From Glebionis coronaria (taxonomy: Eukaryota; Streptophyta; Magnoliopsida; Asterales; Asteraceae): a DNA stretch of 64,000 bases. The notes below the pieces were generated by a model. That model saw only the letters and a list, made by a program, of their open reading frames with translations, ran no database searches and was not told the origin of the DNA. Positions 19,991 through 30,628 of this stretch are shown one piece after another. The DNA is taken from assembly GCA_025667525.1 (NCBI GenBank), contig CM046882.1, positions 215,744,592-215,808,591 on the forward strand, in the 5' to 3' direction. Both the position numbers and the translations under genes were made by a program. Each line of letters begins with the position of its first letter. Position 1 is the stretch's first letter.

Positions 19991-21553
19991 ATGAATCTGA
20001 CGATGTTTTCAGTTAAGGCCACGTCTACTTCAAGTTCCACAAGTTCCAATTCATCTTCATGTTCTGACAGTGAGGTATGTGATAACTCTTCTTGTAGGTT
20101 AAATACTGAAAGACTTAACAAAGAGGTTTTAAGATTGTTAGATGATGTGAGTAATGAGAGATGCAAGTGGTCTAATTATAAAATTGCTCTTATTGAAACT
20201 GAAAAGACTGTAGCTGAGTATAAGAAAATGGAGTTTGATTTAAAAGATAAAATAAATATCTTAAAACATGAGTTACATCAAAGTAAAGATATTCAAGATA
20301 TCACAAACAGGGTTAATCTTGATTTGATAGCTAAGTTAGATGAGGCTAACAAGAATAAAGATAATGTGAGTCTTAAAATTCAGAGATTTGATAAGGCCAC
20401 ACAAACCCTAGGAGAGTGTGTAGGTAAACAAAGGGATTCTAAGGATATGTCTGGGATTGGGTTGAAAGAATATGTTGCCGTTCCACCACCTGCTGGGGAC
20501 TTCTATGGTGTCCAAAGAAAGGACTTGTCTTGGACTGGTATTCCAGAACTCCAAGAAGAGGAATTTATTCCTCCACCTAGAGTTCTTACCCCAGTAGAGG
20601 AATATCAACAAAAGGTTATTGACCTAGAAGAATGGAAGAAAGCCAACCCTACTTTGTTTGTTAAGGGAGATTTATTGTGTGAAAGTCCAAATGACCCTAC
20701 CCCTATCACCACACAAGAGTCTACCCCCATCAAGATAACACACCCAACCACTGGCAAGACTGTTGACCTTGGCTCCCCAATTAAGAAACAACCTAGTGTT
20801 AAATATGCTGAAATGTATAGGAAACCTAGGTCACTCAAAAGCCAAGAAAGTGTTAATGGGACAGGGTTTTATCAGTCTAGGCCTAAGTTTGTGTCCAAAA
20901 AGGCCTGTTATTCATGTGGGAGCTTTTCTCATTTGGCCTATAATTGTGTCGGTGGATACAATTCATTCGCTGACAATAGGTCATCCAATGTTAACCATAG
21001 ACCTTTTGTCCACACTAGACCACAGGCTACTAGACCAGCTCCTTTCTTCTCTAAGGCAGCTAATACCCATGGACAAAGGCCCTTTCAAAAGACCAACACT
21101 TGGTCAAACAGACAGTATGTTCCTATAGAAAACCCTAATTTGGGCGCTGATAGGAACAAATTCAGCGCTGATAGGAACAAATTCAGCGCTGACAGGAACA
21201 AATTCAACGCTGACAGGCACAAATGCAGCGCTGACAGCTCCAAGTTTGGTATGAGACCTTATTTTAGACCATATAAACAAAGATACTTGGTTAGTAAGGG
21301 TCAAGGGTCTAAAGCATCATCCCACTTAACATGGAAACCTAAACAAGAGCAAAACTCTAAGTTTAATGGTATTTCAATGACTTGCAATAGATTTAAATAT
21401 CTTGAGAAGGTCATTACTAGTATCGTTGGAACAAATTGTGTGTTTAGGTCACAAAGGGATGAACAGGGATTTATGGTAAAGAATAATACCACTCTAGTTG
21501 AACAACTAGACAGATCCAAGTCTGACAAGGCTTGGATCTCCAAAGGGAACTAA
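19991..21553 (+). CDS. Element C gag-like protein (520 codons, intact)
   Basis: ATG at 19991 (MNLTMFSVKATS) is the first ATG in frame. The order is a Ser-rich N-terminus, a long charged helical region (LNKEVLRLLDDVSNER ... LKHELHQSKD, likely coiled coil), a Pro-rich middle (YVAVPPPAGDFYG, FIPPPRVLTPVEEY), a CCHC zinc knuckle (CYSCGSFSHLAYNC, near 20908), an Arg/Pro-rich part, and five 7-residue repeats of the type ADRNKFS coded at 21144-21241. It resembles the C-terminal half of copia gag in Asteraceae; the usual UBN2-type N-terminal half is missing. Role: probably RNA binding and packaging. It is the only fully open retroelement gag frame in the window. Confidence 0.8.
   Translation: MNLTMFSVKATSTSSSTSSNSSSCSDSEVCDNSSCRLNTERLNKEVLRLLDDVSNERCKWSNYKIALIETEKTVAEYKKMEFDLKDKINILKHELHQSKDIQDITNRVNLDLIAKLDEANKNKDNVSLKIQRFDKATQTLGECVGKQRDSKDMSGIGLKEYVAVPPPAGDFYGVQRKDLSWTGIPELQEEEFIPPPRVLTPVEEYQQKVIDLEEWKKANPTLFVKGDLLCESPNDPTPITTQESTPIKITHPTTGKTVDLGSPIKKQPSVKYAEMYRKPRSLKSQESVNGTGFYQSRPKFVSKKACYSCGSFSHLAYNCVGGYNSFADNRSSNVNHRPFVHTRPQATRPAPFFSKAANTHGQRPFQKTNTWSNRQYVPIENPNLGADRNKFSADRNKFSADRNKFNADRHKCSADSSKFGMRPYFRPYKQRYLVSKGQGSKASSHLTWKPKQEQNSKFNGISMTCNRFKYLEKVITSIVGTNCVFRSQRDEQGFMVKNNTTLVEQLDRSKSDKAWISKGN
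21144..21241 (+). repeat. Five 21-bp repeats in the C gag coding sequence
   Basis: Units begin at 21144, 21165, 21186, 21207 and 21228, each like GCGCTGACAGGAACAAATTCA. They code for ADRNKFS. The GCGCTGA(C/T)A core is the same as in the LTR array at 19339-19430. Confidence 0.9.
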
Positions 21554-23022
21554 TTTGTTTTCTTTTTGAGCAGCCTATCCAAAAGCAGATTAATGATCAA
21601 GGATATTGGGATAGTGGATGCTCAAGGAACATGCATTTTTAGTCTTTCCACTGATATATTTTTATCCACTGACATGTTATTTCTACCCATTATCATGGGA
21701 TAGGGTAGCCTCTGTTGGTGTGTGTTTTTGTGGTTTTTGTCTAACTATGCAGGAAAGTGGAGCTACATTTGGATGGATACAAAGTTGGAAAATTTATTTA
21801 TGATGGTTGGAGTGTTTACATTCCTATCTTGAGATAAATTTTTTCTTCTTCACATATAATGATTTGTATGCTTCTGTTAAGGGGAGGTAAACCTCTAGGT
21901 TTTTGGGTATTCTTAGAATGCTCTTATCACAATTCTAGATTGTGTCCACTGGTGAGTACGGGTTAGTTTTCTAAACCGTGAGGCACTGTAGCATGCAAAG
22001 TTGATATACTTTGCACGCTGCCAAGACTTTTGACCTAGAATTGGGTGTGGTCGTATGGGTGACTTGGGGTAGATATATTTTTGGGCTTACTTGGGGAGTT
22101 GCAAAGGTTTTATATAAATTAACTTTCTCTTTGGGGCATTTGTGAACAAAGGACTCTAGAGTTCATGTGTGTCTATCATACTTTTGCATGTGTGTATGCA
22201 TGAACAGTGTTTGTCACTCTTGCTTATTAGAGTCTAGTTAATTTCCTTAGGATTATTACCTTTGTTTATGTTCTAACTAAAGTTTTCTACTTTCTCAAGT
22301 CTATTTTATGCTATGACATCTTAGCTGGTGTGATTTATAAACTTCTTTATAGTCCCAAAACGTTTCATCACCCTTACAGTTTTCAAATTTTTGGATATAT
22401 GGAAGCCTAATGATCATTGAGATGTTTTTCTTAGTGATTGACATCTAGTAGCAGCAGAGATCACTTTCACAAGGGTGTATAGTGTTATGGAGATGGCTGA
22501 GACTATTGGCACTAGCTTTAATGCAGGTCAAGTCAGTCTTATCATCAGTAAGTCCATCCCCATGTCCTATGAATCAACATTGAGGATTCATTTCCCGAAT
22601 GTGGATGAGGACAGTATGAAACCTTTGACATTAATAGAATTGACGAAAATCTGTATTAGCTTGTAAAAGCATAATACAGAAATGGTACAAATTGTCAAGG
22701 ATTGTTATTTTGGAAGCTGATGCATGGAGGATGTTCTTGATTCCGTCCTTGTATATTGATCTTGGAGAGGAGTCTTAAAAAGGGGAGGAGCAATCGAATT
22801 TGAGTGACAAAAGTAATAAAGAAAGCTCCAAAGACTCTACAGGTGTTGAAGATAATTAAGACCAAGTGAAGACTGACTATACAAGTGATTTGAGTGATTG
22901 ACTTTTCAAGACTTATTATTACTCAAATTCAGGGATAAGTATGTTTGTAAGAATCCTCTCTATATGTTTTATTTTATTCAAAAACTTGATTACTAGAGTA
23001 GATATCAAGTTTAGGGGAGGAT
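21554..23022 (+). other. Element C internal region after gag: protease stub, no pol
   Basis: About 1.5 kb. Near 21600 a short frame reads YWDSGCSRN, the aspartic-protease start of copia pol, and is then lost. At 22475-22666 a 60-codon frame (SLIISKSIPMSYES) vaguely recalls the N-terminal gag region, which would be out of order; this is weak. The rest shows no pol motif. A PPT (AGGGGAGGA, ~23013-23021) precedes the 3' LTR. Confidence 0.7.
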
Positions 23023-23616
23023 TGTTGGGAATAAAATTGACCAAGTCCCTAGACGCTGATAAGAGGAACTTGGACGCTGACAAGAGTAAACGGGGCGCTG
23101 ACAGATGAACGCTGATAAGAATTATCAAGGTGTTGACAAGAAGAATCTTAAAGACAAAGACAAGGACTAAATCTGCCAATGATGAATTCTTCAAGCTGGT
23201 GGACAAAATATGAAGATAAGAATTCAGAATATATTCTTAAATGTTTAAAAGATTTAGTCAATAAGTTATTTATGTATGTTTATCTTATGTCTCTTCCTAA
23301 AATAGTTGATCTTAGCTTTTTGTACAAGGCTCCTTAAACCTATAAAAGGAGGCCTTAGGGTTAGACATAAGACATATCTCACATACATCTTTTCACACAT
23401 CTCCTCCACATATCTCATAACACTTTCATTGTAATCATTCATTGATATTATTAATCACAGTGAAAGTTTGGTTTACTTTGTTTTATTCTTTGTTCTAAGT
23501 GTTAAATTCCGCATAACACTTAGATTACTTCATACATATCAAAAGTTTCTCTACGTGTATTACTTGATCTAATCTCGTTTACACAAAGCTAAATCGATCT
23601 AAGTTTGGGATCAACA
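23023..23616 (+). repeat. Element C 3' LTR (594 bp)
   Basis: Same length and, by eye, the same sequence as the 5' LTR, including the five-unit array and TATA box. TTTGC follows at 23617-23621, then B gag. Confidence 0.94.
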
Positions 23617-23621
23617 TTTGC
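23617..23621. repeat. Target site duplication of element C (right)
   Basis: TTTGC, the partner of 19305-19309. Confidence 0.92.
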
Positions 23622-23852
23622 GGGAAAGTCGGGAATCCTAATAGCACTAGCATATCCATGAACATTGGTTTGCATACGTTCCATCAAAGAGCGATTATCA
23701 ATAGCCATGGCTTCTTGTGGTGGAGGAGTCAAAGCACGATTCTCGTGATCGGCTTGATGGACGGTGGTGGTCTTACTCTTTCTCTTTTTCTTCCTTTTCG
23801 GAGGAAGAGGTTGTACACCAATCGGTATTTGTGCACGCCCGCGAGTGAGCAT
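23622..23852 (-). pseudogene. Element B gag N-terminus
   Basis: ATG at 23852 (minus) gives MLTRGRAQIP, a basic KRKKKRKSK cluster and RMQTNVHGYASAIRIPDFPAN. The frame then meets element C and resumes at 19304. The next upstream in-frame codon is a TTG, so 23852 is the first ATG. The short basic start recalls MRTR of A and K. Confidence 0.85.
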
Positions 23853-24610
23853 GCAACTCAATACGAGGAATGAGAGAGAAGCTCTCGTGTGACTTTGAAG
23901 AGAAATGGATTATCCTCTTCGAGTTTCAATATTAAATATCCACAAGAAAATAACAATATATGTATGTACTACTTGGGTGCAAGACCCCCAATGAAGCCTT
24001 CCTTCTTAGAATACTCACAAGTGAACGGGGGGTTAGGTGGCGCAAAGCACTTAAGTACCTATTGACCCTTAGATGGCATTTTATAGCACATCGCCTTTCT
24101 ATTCATTTAAATGTTCGTATTCTTCGAATTGTTGCTTATTGAGAGTATTTATCTATTCTTGCTTTATTTTGTTTGATCGATACACGTGTCAAGGACCGGA
24201 ACGCCCCTCAACACGGTGTATTGCCTTGGCAATACTTATGGAGAATATGTAGATTGGTTGTTCTTATACGTATACGTATTTACTTATAATAATATATGGA
24301 AAATATTTTTGTATTTATGAGTTTTTTTTAAAAGAAAATACTATATGTACATAAAAACCGAGGGAATCCAATAATATATATTTTGGGTGCAATCTCTTAG
24401 GAAAAAGATTGCTTTTTGGATTTTTTATTTTTTTGGTCAATTCTTTAGGAAAATAATTGTTTTGTTAATTTTTTAGTTTTTATATATTTTTATATTTTTG
24501 ATTTTTTTATTTGTTTTTGATTTATGATACGTAAAAATAACGTTCACAAGGTGAACGGATCCCAAAAGCCAATGAAAACCGTCAATCGATAGTCTCTCGT
24601 AAAGTCAAAG
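23853..24610 (-). other. Element B leader
   Basis: About 760 bp between PBS and gag ATG, with no ORF of note. CGTTCAC-aag-GTGAACG at 24541-24557 followed (minus strand) by TTATTTTTA matches the hairpin of A's leader. A near-palindrome GTATTGCC-tt-GGCAATAC lies at 24218-24235. Confidence 0.6.
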
Positions 24611-24627
24611 AACCGGCAGCGGCGCCA
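24611..24627 (-). other. Primer-binding site of element B (tRNA-Asp type)
   Basis: On the minus strand, TGGCGCCGCTGCCGGTT, two bases after the LTR end. It carries the same C at position 9 as A and K. Confidence 0.85.
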
Positions 24628-24629
24628 TT

Positions 24630-27629
24630 TGAAATTGTGTATAATGCAGTTCGTTTTTCTCAGTTCTTGCTAATTGAAAGTCCAATCAATATCGGGTTTT
24701 TAACTGTTTTTGGTTGTTAATTTTTTTTGGATATTCTATTTGCTTATTCAAACAAGCCTTGCAAAATTAAAAAATATTACCTACTTATATGTAAAACATC
24801 GTGCAATTACCAAGTTTTTATTCAAGTAAAAATCAAAATGTAAATTTTAAAACTAAAAGGACTGAAATGTAAATTCTATGAAATATAAATGCTCAAAATG
24901 TAAAGTCTAACAAGTATAAGGACTGAAAGTGTAAAACATCAAACTATAAGGATCAAATATGAAAACTATGAAACAAACTAACCAAATTTGTAACAAATCA
25001 CAAAACTGCTAACTAAATTTAAACAACTCTCAAACTGAAAGGACTTAATTTGTGCAAACCCTAAAAAAAGTGCAAGTTTAGCCAGTTTTGAAACCCTTTT
25101 AATTCAACAAGGACTGAATTGCAATTTTTAAAACTATTTAAGCCAAAAACGGGTTACAAGACAAATAAGCTCGTTTAAGCTTATTACTGAACCAAATTCA
25201 GTCAAACCAATTGCAAAACACTTACAATTCAAAATAAGCTAGGTCTATAAAAGGAAACTTGCTGAAAATGTCAAATAAGCAAATAAGCACTTCACAATAA
25301 GCACAAATAAGCTCTAGGACAATCTGGACATGCACAACTGGATCTTTGTGCTTAAACTGATTAAAGAGCTCATATGATGAACGGGAAATCAAGTCATATC
25401 AAATTTCATCAAGTAATAAGCTGGGAAATTGAAAATAAGCTGAAAATGGCTTATGTTGACCAAGCGTTGACCAAGTATTTTTGACAAAAAGCTGAAACTC
25501 TCAAAAATCATCCAATATCATCTACTAAGTGGATTTGTGAAAGAAAATTTCATAGTTAATGAATGAAATCAAAAGATCTGAAAATGCTGTTTCCATTTAC
25601 AGAAACATTGCTTTTCTCAACTGTTCAGATTTGTGCTTATATCTCCTAGCTTAATGGATACTGTATCAAGTGCTTATAGACTATGAAACTTTATAATGTG
25701 ACCTACAAATGAGAACTGGATTGGCAAGATTTCATCAACAATCAATCAAATGCCAGCTAAATGAAAATGACAACTTTTTTTAAGCAAAACTGAATGAAAA
25801 TGACCCAATACTTTTTCTTGCCAATTGCCTTTTTGGACTGGTATTTGACTTGAAAATTACTCTATATGACTTTTTATCACCTAATGACTGAAAATGAACA
25901 TTTACTTATCAAATTCCAACACTTGAAAATCAAAACTTGTGTAAACCCAAACACTCCTTTATCTGATTTATATGAAAATTTGTTAAGACTTTTTAAGCAA
26001 GAGTTTTAGCTGAATGATAGGCTATGGCAATCCAAACTTTGTGTTCAAAATGAAATGTATAAAGGCTACTAGCAAGTAATGAGGACAACTAGAACTCAAA
26101 TAAGGTTATAAGACTGAAATTGACTGAATAAAGCTATAACTAAAACAAAATCCAAAGCAATAAGCAGTTAATCAAAACTAAAGCTACTAACAAGTCCACA
26201 ATCAAACAACAACCAAGCTAAACAGATTTTATCATGCAATCAACAAGATTTAAACTAGAATTGAAGCATGCAATTGACAAATTGAGTGGAATCAAAATCA
26301 AGAAGCTATAGAACCATGTGAAGAAACGATTGGGAAGTAGAGGAGTGATGTACTCTCTATCCTAGTGCTAACCACCACCTTAGCACTAGATCAACAATCT
26401 ACAATCAATAAATCAGCTATCAATCAACAAGATTCATCTCCATGGCATGAACTCATCACTTGTGCTATGGATTTGAACTGAAATCAACAAACAGCTACAA
26501 TTGTTCCTTCAAAGTCAGTTATGATCAATGGATGATCATAACAAACTTCAAACAGCAACACAAGTATCAATTGAGGCAAGAATGAACAGTAAATGATGAA
26601 GATAGAATTTGGCGGGAAATGATGAATTTGAATTTTATTAATGGAATTCAGTTACAAAGTTGTTGAAAGGATGCTAACTAACTAACTAACTCAAGAGTGT
26701 GTCAAACTCTTGAGTAGTTTAGCTAAGAAAGGAAAAAGTTGAGAGAAAATGTAAATGTGTGTGTTTTTCACACTTACAACTACACACTACAAATGAAGCT
26801 AAAACAGACTATTTATAGACATGAGAAGGAAGTTTGTTGGGGATGGTGACGTGTTGAGACCAATCCCAGGTCTCCACGTGGCATAATTCTACTAAGTTCA
26901 TCTTGAAAGTATGAACATAAATTAGGGCTTTTTGATTGAGTTGATTTGATGTTAATTGGTGATGACCATTGTGTTCGTCTCTCAAAAATAAGCGCTTTTG
27001 ATGTTTATAACTCTTCATGAGATCCATTCTAGCTCAAGAACGATCCTTGGAAGCAAACGGATCACACTGTTGGGATTTTGTCATTAATGAGTGGCGGCTG
27101 AGTGGGAAATTAATGCTTGTGATTTGGCAATCCTTGTGCCCATTTTGCTTGCTTCTCATTAGTTGAAATTGTATCACATGGATTGAACTTGTATTAATTT
27201 CCAAGATAGGCAGATTTGGCCCCTAGACTTTGGCAGATTGCACTTAAAGGCTTGTAACTTCATTTCTTTGGCACTTTTAGTCCTTCAAACTTCATTCTTT
27301 AGCAGAATTGGTCCTTTGACTGAGTTGACTTGAAAGTTGACCTTGTTTGACTATGATCTTGACTTTTTACAATATTTACACTTTGGTCCTCCATCTTTGG
27401 CAGTTTGTCAAGATAGGTCCTTGTACTTCAAAGTCTTGTCACTTTTGATCCTTCTTTGTCTTTTTCATCAATTTAAGCTTGATTATTCCTTGTTTGCTTG
27501 AAAATGTATCCTTTTACCTACACAAGTGTACACAAACACAAACATACCACATAACACTGTTTTTGCAAGATAAATTGGTATTTTGCTTCATGTTTTAGGG
27601 TTATTTGTTGATAAATTGATATGAGTTTA
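24630..27629 (-). repeat. Element B 5' LTR (3.0 kb)
   Basis: It runs from the PBS edge (…TTTCA, at 24630) to the point where the match with 1-505 ends (27629). Compared with the left copy it lacks the first 11 bases, TGATATGAGCT. A TATA box is at 26810-26817, so U3 is ~0.8 kb and the transcribed part is more than 2 kb. The transcribed part is AT-rich and full of AATAAGC on the plus strand, mainly 25160-25440. No ORF here is credible. Confidence 0.88.
26810..26817 (-). promoter_or_regulatory. TATA box of element B 5' LTR
   Basis: TATAAATA on the minus strand, ~810 bp from the LTR start. Confidence 0.6.
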
Positions 27630-29395
27630 TAATAGCTTGTGTATGCATTTGGTTGAATTTGGCTGGCTGATTATTGCTAAAACTGCTTATTTGTGCTCAA
27701 CTGCTTATTGTTCATGTTTGATGATTATTTGATTAAACTGTATCAATTGGGTGTTAGTGATTGTGTTATTTTGATTGTGATTGACTCCTTTTGATCCAAA
27801 GATCATTTAGGTGCCTTTGTGTAATCTGAATCTCCAAAAAAGTCACTAAAGACAAAAAGTCAAAATAGTCAAGCAGTGGAAAAAGTTTCCACTGCTCAAC
27901 ATCCAAAATTAGCCCCCTGCTAGTGCAATTTTGTCATCAGCTTATCAATAAGCTATTCTAGCTTATTCTGACTTGCAACAACTTATTTTTTTGTGATAGG
28001 TCTTCATTATTTGACCCATTTAAGTAGACTGGAGCTTATTGGAGTTTGACTTTGACTTTTTACTAGAAAACCAACTACTTTGACTTTTAACATAAGTGCT
28101 TATTTGACTTTCCAGCTTATTGAGTGTGCTTATCTGAAAACTCTTTGTTGATTTTGCTTAATTAAGTCATTTAAAAGCTTTTGGAACTTGAATCAGCACT
28201 TGGGGTGGCCTAGAACTCAAAAACGACTATTTAGTCGTTTTGTGTAGATTGCTTATTGCATTTTCAGGCTTATTCCTTGGGCTTATTTCAAATTTCTTTT
28301 TGCAGAAGTCTTTGTTAGGTCAAAAGAAGCTTGTGTGTCAAATTTTAGCTTATGTCATCAGCTTATAACTTAATGGGCTTAAAAGCCCATTAAGAATAAG
28401 CTGCTTATTATAAGTTAGCTTATTTCACATTTTCAGCTTTTGGGCCTTTGGAAAAAGTTGTTTAAAATCAAATTTTGAGTCAACCTGTGCTTTTTGGGCT
28501 TATTTTGAACAATTTTTGTTATTGGGCCCAATTTTGGCCCAATAGTATACTGTTTTGGGTTTAGCCTATTTTCTAGGCCCAATAGGGGTATTTAGGTAAT
28601 TTCACTTTCATTTCTGAGTTATTTAGGTTAAATTAAGCTAGTTTGCAAGTTTTTAGAATTTTCTATAATTTTTGGATTTTTAATATTATTTTAATATTAT
28701 TTTATTATTAAAAATTAAAAGTCTGATTTTCTATATTTTTATATTTTTCCTAGGTTCTAAACACTTAATTAGGATTTTTGCAACTTTCCAAATATTTTTA
28801 GGGTCTTTTAATTATTTTCTAGAATTAATTTAAGTTTTAATTGATTTTAGTAGTTTTTAATTGTTTAAAAATAGTTTTTAGTTGATTTAAAATTTTGAAA
28901 AATACTTTTTAGCTTAATTAGAGTGTTTTTGAGGTTTACAATCCTTAAAATCTTGTTTAGGACTTTTTAATGATTAATTTTGATTTTTAGGGCTTTAATT
29001 AGCATTAAAAAGTCATTATCTAATTAATTAAAAGGTTTTTGCAAGTTTTGATTTTTTGTAAACTCTTAGAATATTATTAGGGATTTTTGGTAATTTTTAG
29101 GAATTTTAAGGTTAAAATTTTAATTTTGGTACTTTTACGGTTTTACGTGTACGCCTTTTTAGACTTAGTTTAATCCGTCTTCGTAACTGTCATTCCCTTC
29201 TAATCCCTTTTCTATTTTTCTTTCTCAAATATAATCAGAAATTAATCCATATCATTACACACATAACACACTAGCCTCCTTGGGAAACGAACTTGAACTT
29301 AATTGGTCATTAGTGTTTGGTTTTCCTAAACCGACACTTAATACTTGCCACTTTTGCTCTCTTTTCCTAAAGAGTAGTAAAACCACTACATCAGT
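27630..29395. other. Unassigned AT-rich, GCTTATT-rich stretch
   Basis: 1.77 kb with no ORF, PBS or recognisable domain. GCTTATT/CAGCTTAT is dense at 27690-28500 on the plus strand; B's LTR has the same motif on the opposite strand. It could be the truncated U5 of a B-like LTR pointing right. No end motif or TSD was found. Confidence 0.35.
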
Positions 29396-29740
29396 GTCTT
29401 ATGTCTAACCCTAAGGCCTCCTTTTATAGGTTTAAGAAGCCTTATACAAAAAGATAAGATCAACTATTTTAGGAAAAGACATAAGATAAACATAACTTAT
29501 TGACTAGATCTTATTTTAACATTAAGAATATATTCTGAATTCTTGTCTTAAAATTTTGTCCACCAGCTTGAAGAATTCATCATTGGCAGATTTAGTCCTT
29601 GTCTTTGTCTTAAGATTCTTCTTGTCAACACCTTGATAATTCCTATCAGCGTCTCATCTGTCAGCGCCTCGTTTACTCTTGTCAGCGTCCAATTTCCTCT
29701 TGTCAGCGTTCCAGTGACTTAGCTAATTTTATTCCCAACA
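29396..29740 (-). repeat. Truncated C-family LTR
   Basis: On the minus strand it starts TGTTGGGAATAAA at 29740 and follows the C LTR, including four CGCTGACA-type units, through to GGAGGCCTTAGGGTTAGACAT near 29400, where it breaks off. It has diverged from element C, so it is older. About 345 of 594 bp remain. Confidence 0.9.
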
Positions 29741-30131
29741 GACTCGATTTAATTTCTTTGTCTTTCTCGACGTCGTCTCGGGATTTGTCGATATAAATTG
29801 AACTTGTCTTATAAATTTCTTCTATAATTACACTTGAGTTCTTGACTTCATTAAACTTTCGTCTTTAGACTTTTTCTTCGATAAATCTTCAGAATAGGTC
29901 TTGGACTTCCGTTCTTTTTGCATTCTCGATCTTTCGACTTCGTCTTTAGTCTTTTTCTTCGATAAAAGCCCGTGATAGCCCATGTTTTATTCCTTTTGCA
30001 TCTTTTGGTCCTAAAACACAATAAAAACACAAACCACGCATAATTCCAACTTTTACGACATAGAATACACGTTTTGGTCTTGTTATTATTGGAAATAAGT
30101 GGTAAAAGGGTAAGTTTTTTCACACTTATTA
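29741..30131 (-). repeat. Truncated A-family LTR
   Basis: On the minus strand it starts TAATAAGTGTG at 30131 and matches the first ~390 bp of the A LTR (with the Lys-rich ORF remnant), then is cut by the C-family LTR. It is clearly diverged from A. It abuts the copia RNase H of element D. Confidence 0.9.
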
Positions 30132-30628
30132 GGTATCCTAAAGGGACCGGCATAGAAACCATTGTCTACGCGGACTCGGATCATGCGGGAGACTATGTGG
30201 ACCAGAAAAGAACTAGTGGAGTTTGTACCTTCATGGGTTGTTGTTTAACTTCTTGGTTCTCCAAGAAACAAACCGCTCTTGCTATATCCACCATGGAAGC
30301 CGAGTATGTGAGTGCCGGTAAAGCTTGTCAACAAGCTCTATGGATGAAGCAAGCGCTTGTTGATTACGAGATTTCTCTTGATGATGTTCCCATCATGTGC
30401 GACAACAAGGGTGCAATAGACCTTAGCAAGAATCCCATGCAACATTCGCGAACTAAGCACATAGAGATTCGCCACCATTTTCTGGATAATGTTCAAAAGG
30501 GGAACATTTCAATAGAGAAGGTACCCTCGGTAGAAAACTTAGCCGATATCTTCACTAAGCCACTTAAAAGGGAACCTTTTAATTACTCGCGTCTAGGTCT
30601 AGGCTTAATTGAACTGTTAACATCATAA
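30132..30628 (+). pseudogene. Element D copia RNase H (C-terminal end of pol)
   Basis: An open frame of ~165 codons showing the copia RNase H signature: VYADSDHAGDYVDQKRTSG, LISWFSKKQ-like SWFSKKQTALAISTMEAEYVSAG, ALWMKQALVDYE, MCDNKGAIDLSKNP, HSRTKHIEIRHHFL, ENLADIFTKPL. The catalytic D (YAD), E (MEAEY) and D (CDN) are present. RT and everything upstream are missing, so the piece cannot work alone. It ends at a TAA at 30626. Confidence 0.9.

Larger units (their letters stand above)
19310..23616 (+). mobile_element. Element C: non-autonomous copia-type LTR element
   Basis: A 4.3 kb element with 594-bp LTRs (19310-19903, 23023-23616) that look identical by eye, an initiator-tRNA-Met PBS, one intact gag-like ORF, a protease stub and a PPT. 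There is no RT, RNase H or integrase. TSD is TTTGC. Identical LTRs imply the newest insertion in the window, so it was probably moved by proteins of a related complete element. Further C-family LTR sequence lies at 29396-29740. Confidence 0.93.
1..27629 (-). mobile_element. Element B: Athila-like Ty3/gypsy LTR retrotransposon, hosting A and C
   Basis: Reading the minus strand from right to left gives a 3.0 kb LTR (24630-27629), a tRNA-Asp-type PBS (24611-24627), a leader, gag, protease, RT, RNase H, integrase, a ~2 kb 3' non-coding region, a PPT (517-530) and the start of the 3' LTR (1-516). That is the domain order of Ty3/gypsy. The PBS, the FMDD form of the RT motif and the long 3' non-coding tail point to the Athila branch. 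Elements A and C interrupt B, each flanked by a 5-bp duplication, and B's reading frame runs on across both sites once the insert and one TSD copy are discounted. Three in-frame stops make B non-autonomous. The left end lies outside the window, so B's own TSD cannot be tested. Confidence 0.93.

Noticed and set aside
22475..22666. 60-codon gag N-terminal-like ORF in element C
   Set aside because: Similarity to copia gag is too weak and the order would be wrong; mentioned only under the internal region.
27630..29395. A host gene in the only stretch not assigned to an element
   Set aside because: No ORF, splice-bounded exon series or domain; very AT-rich with repeat motifs.
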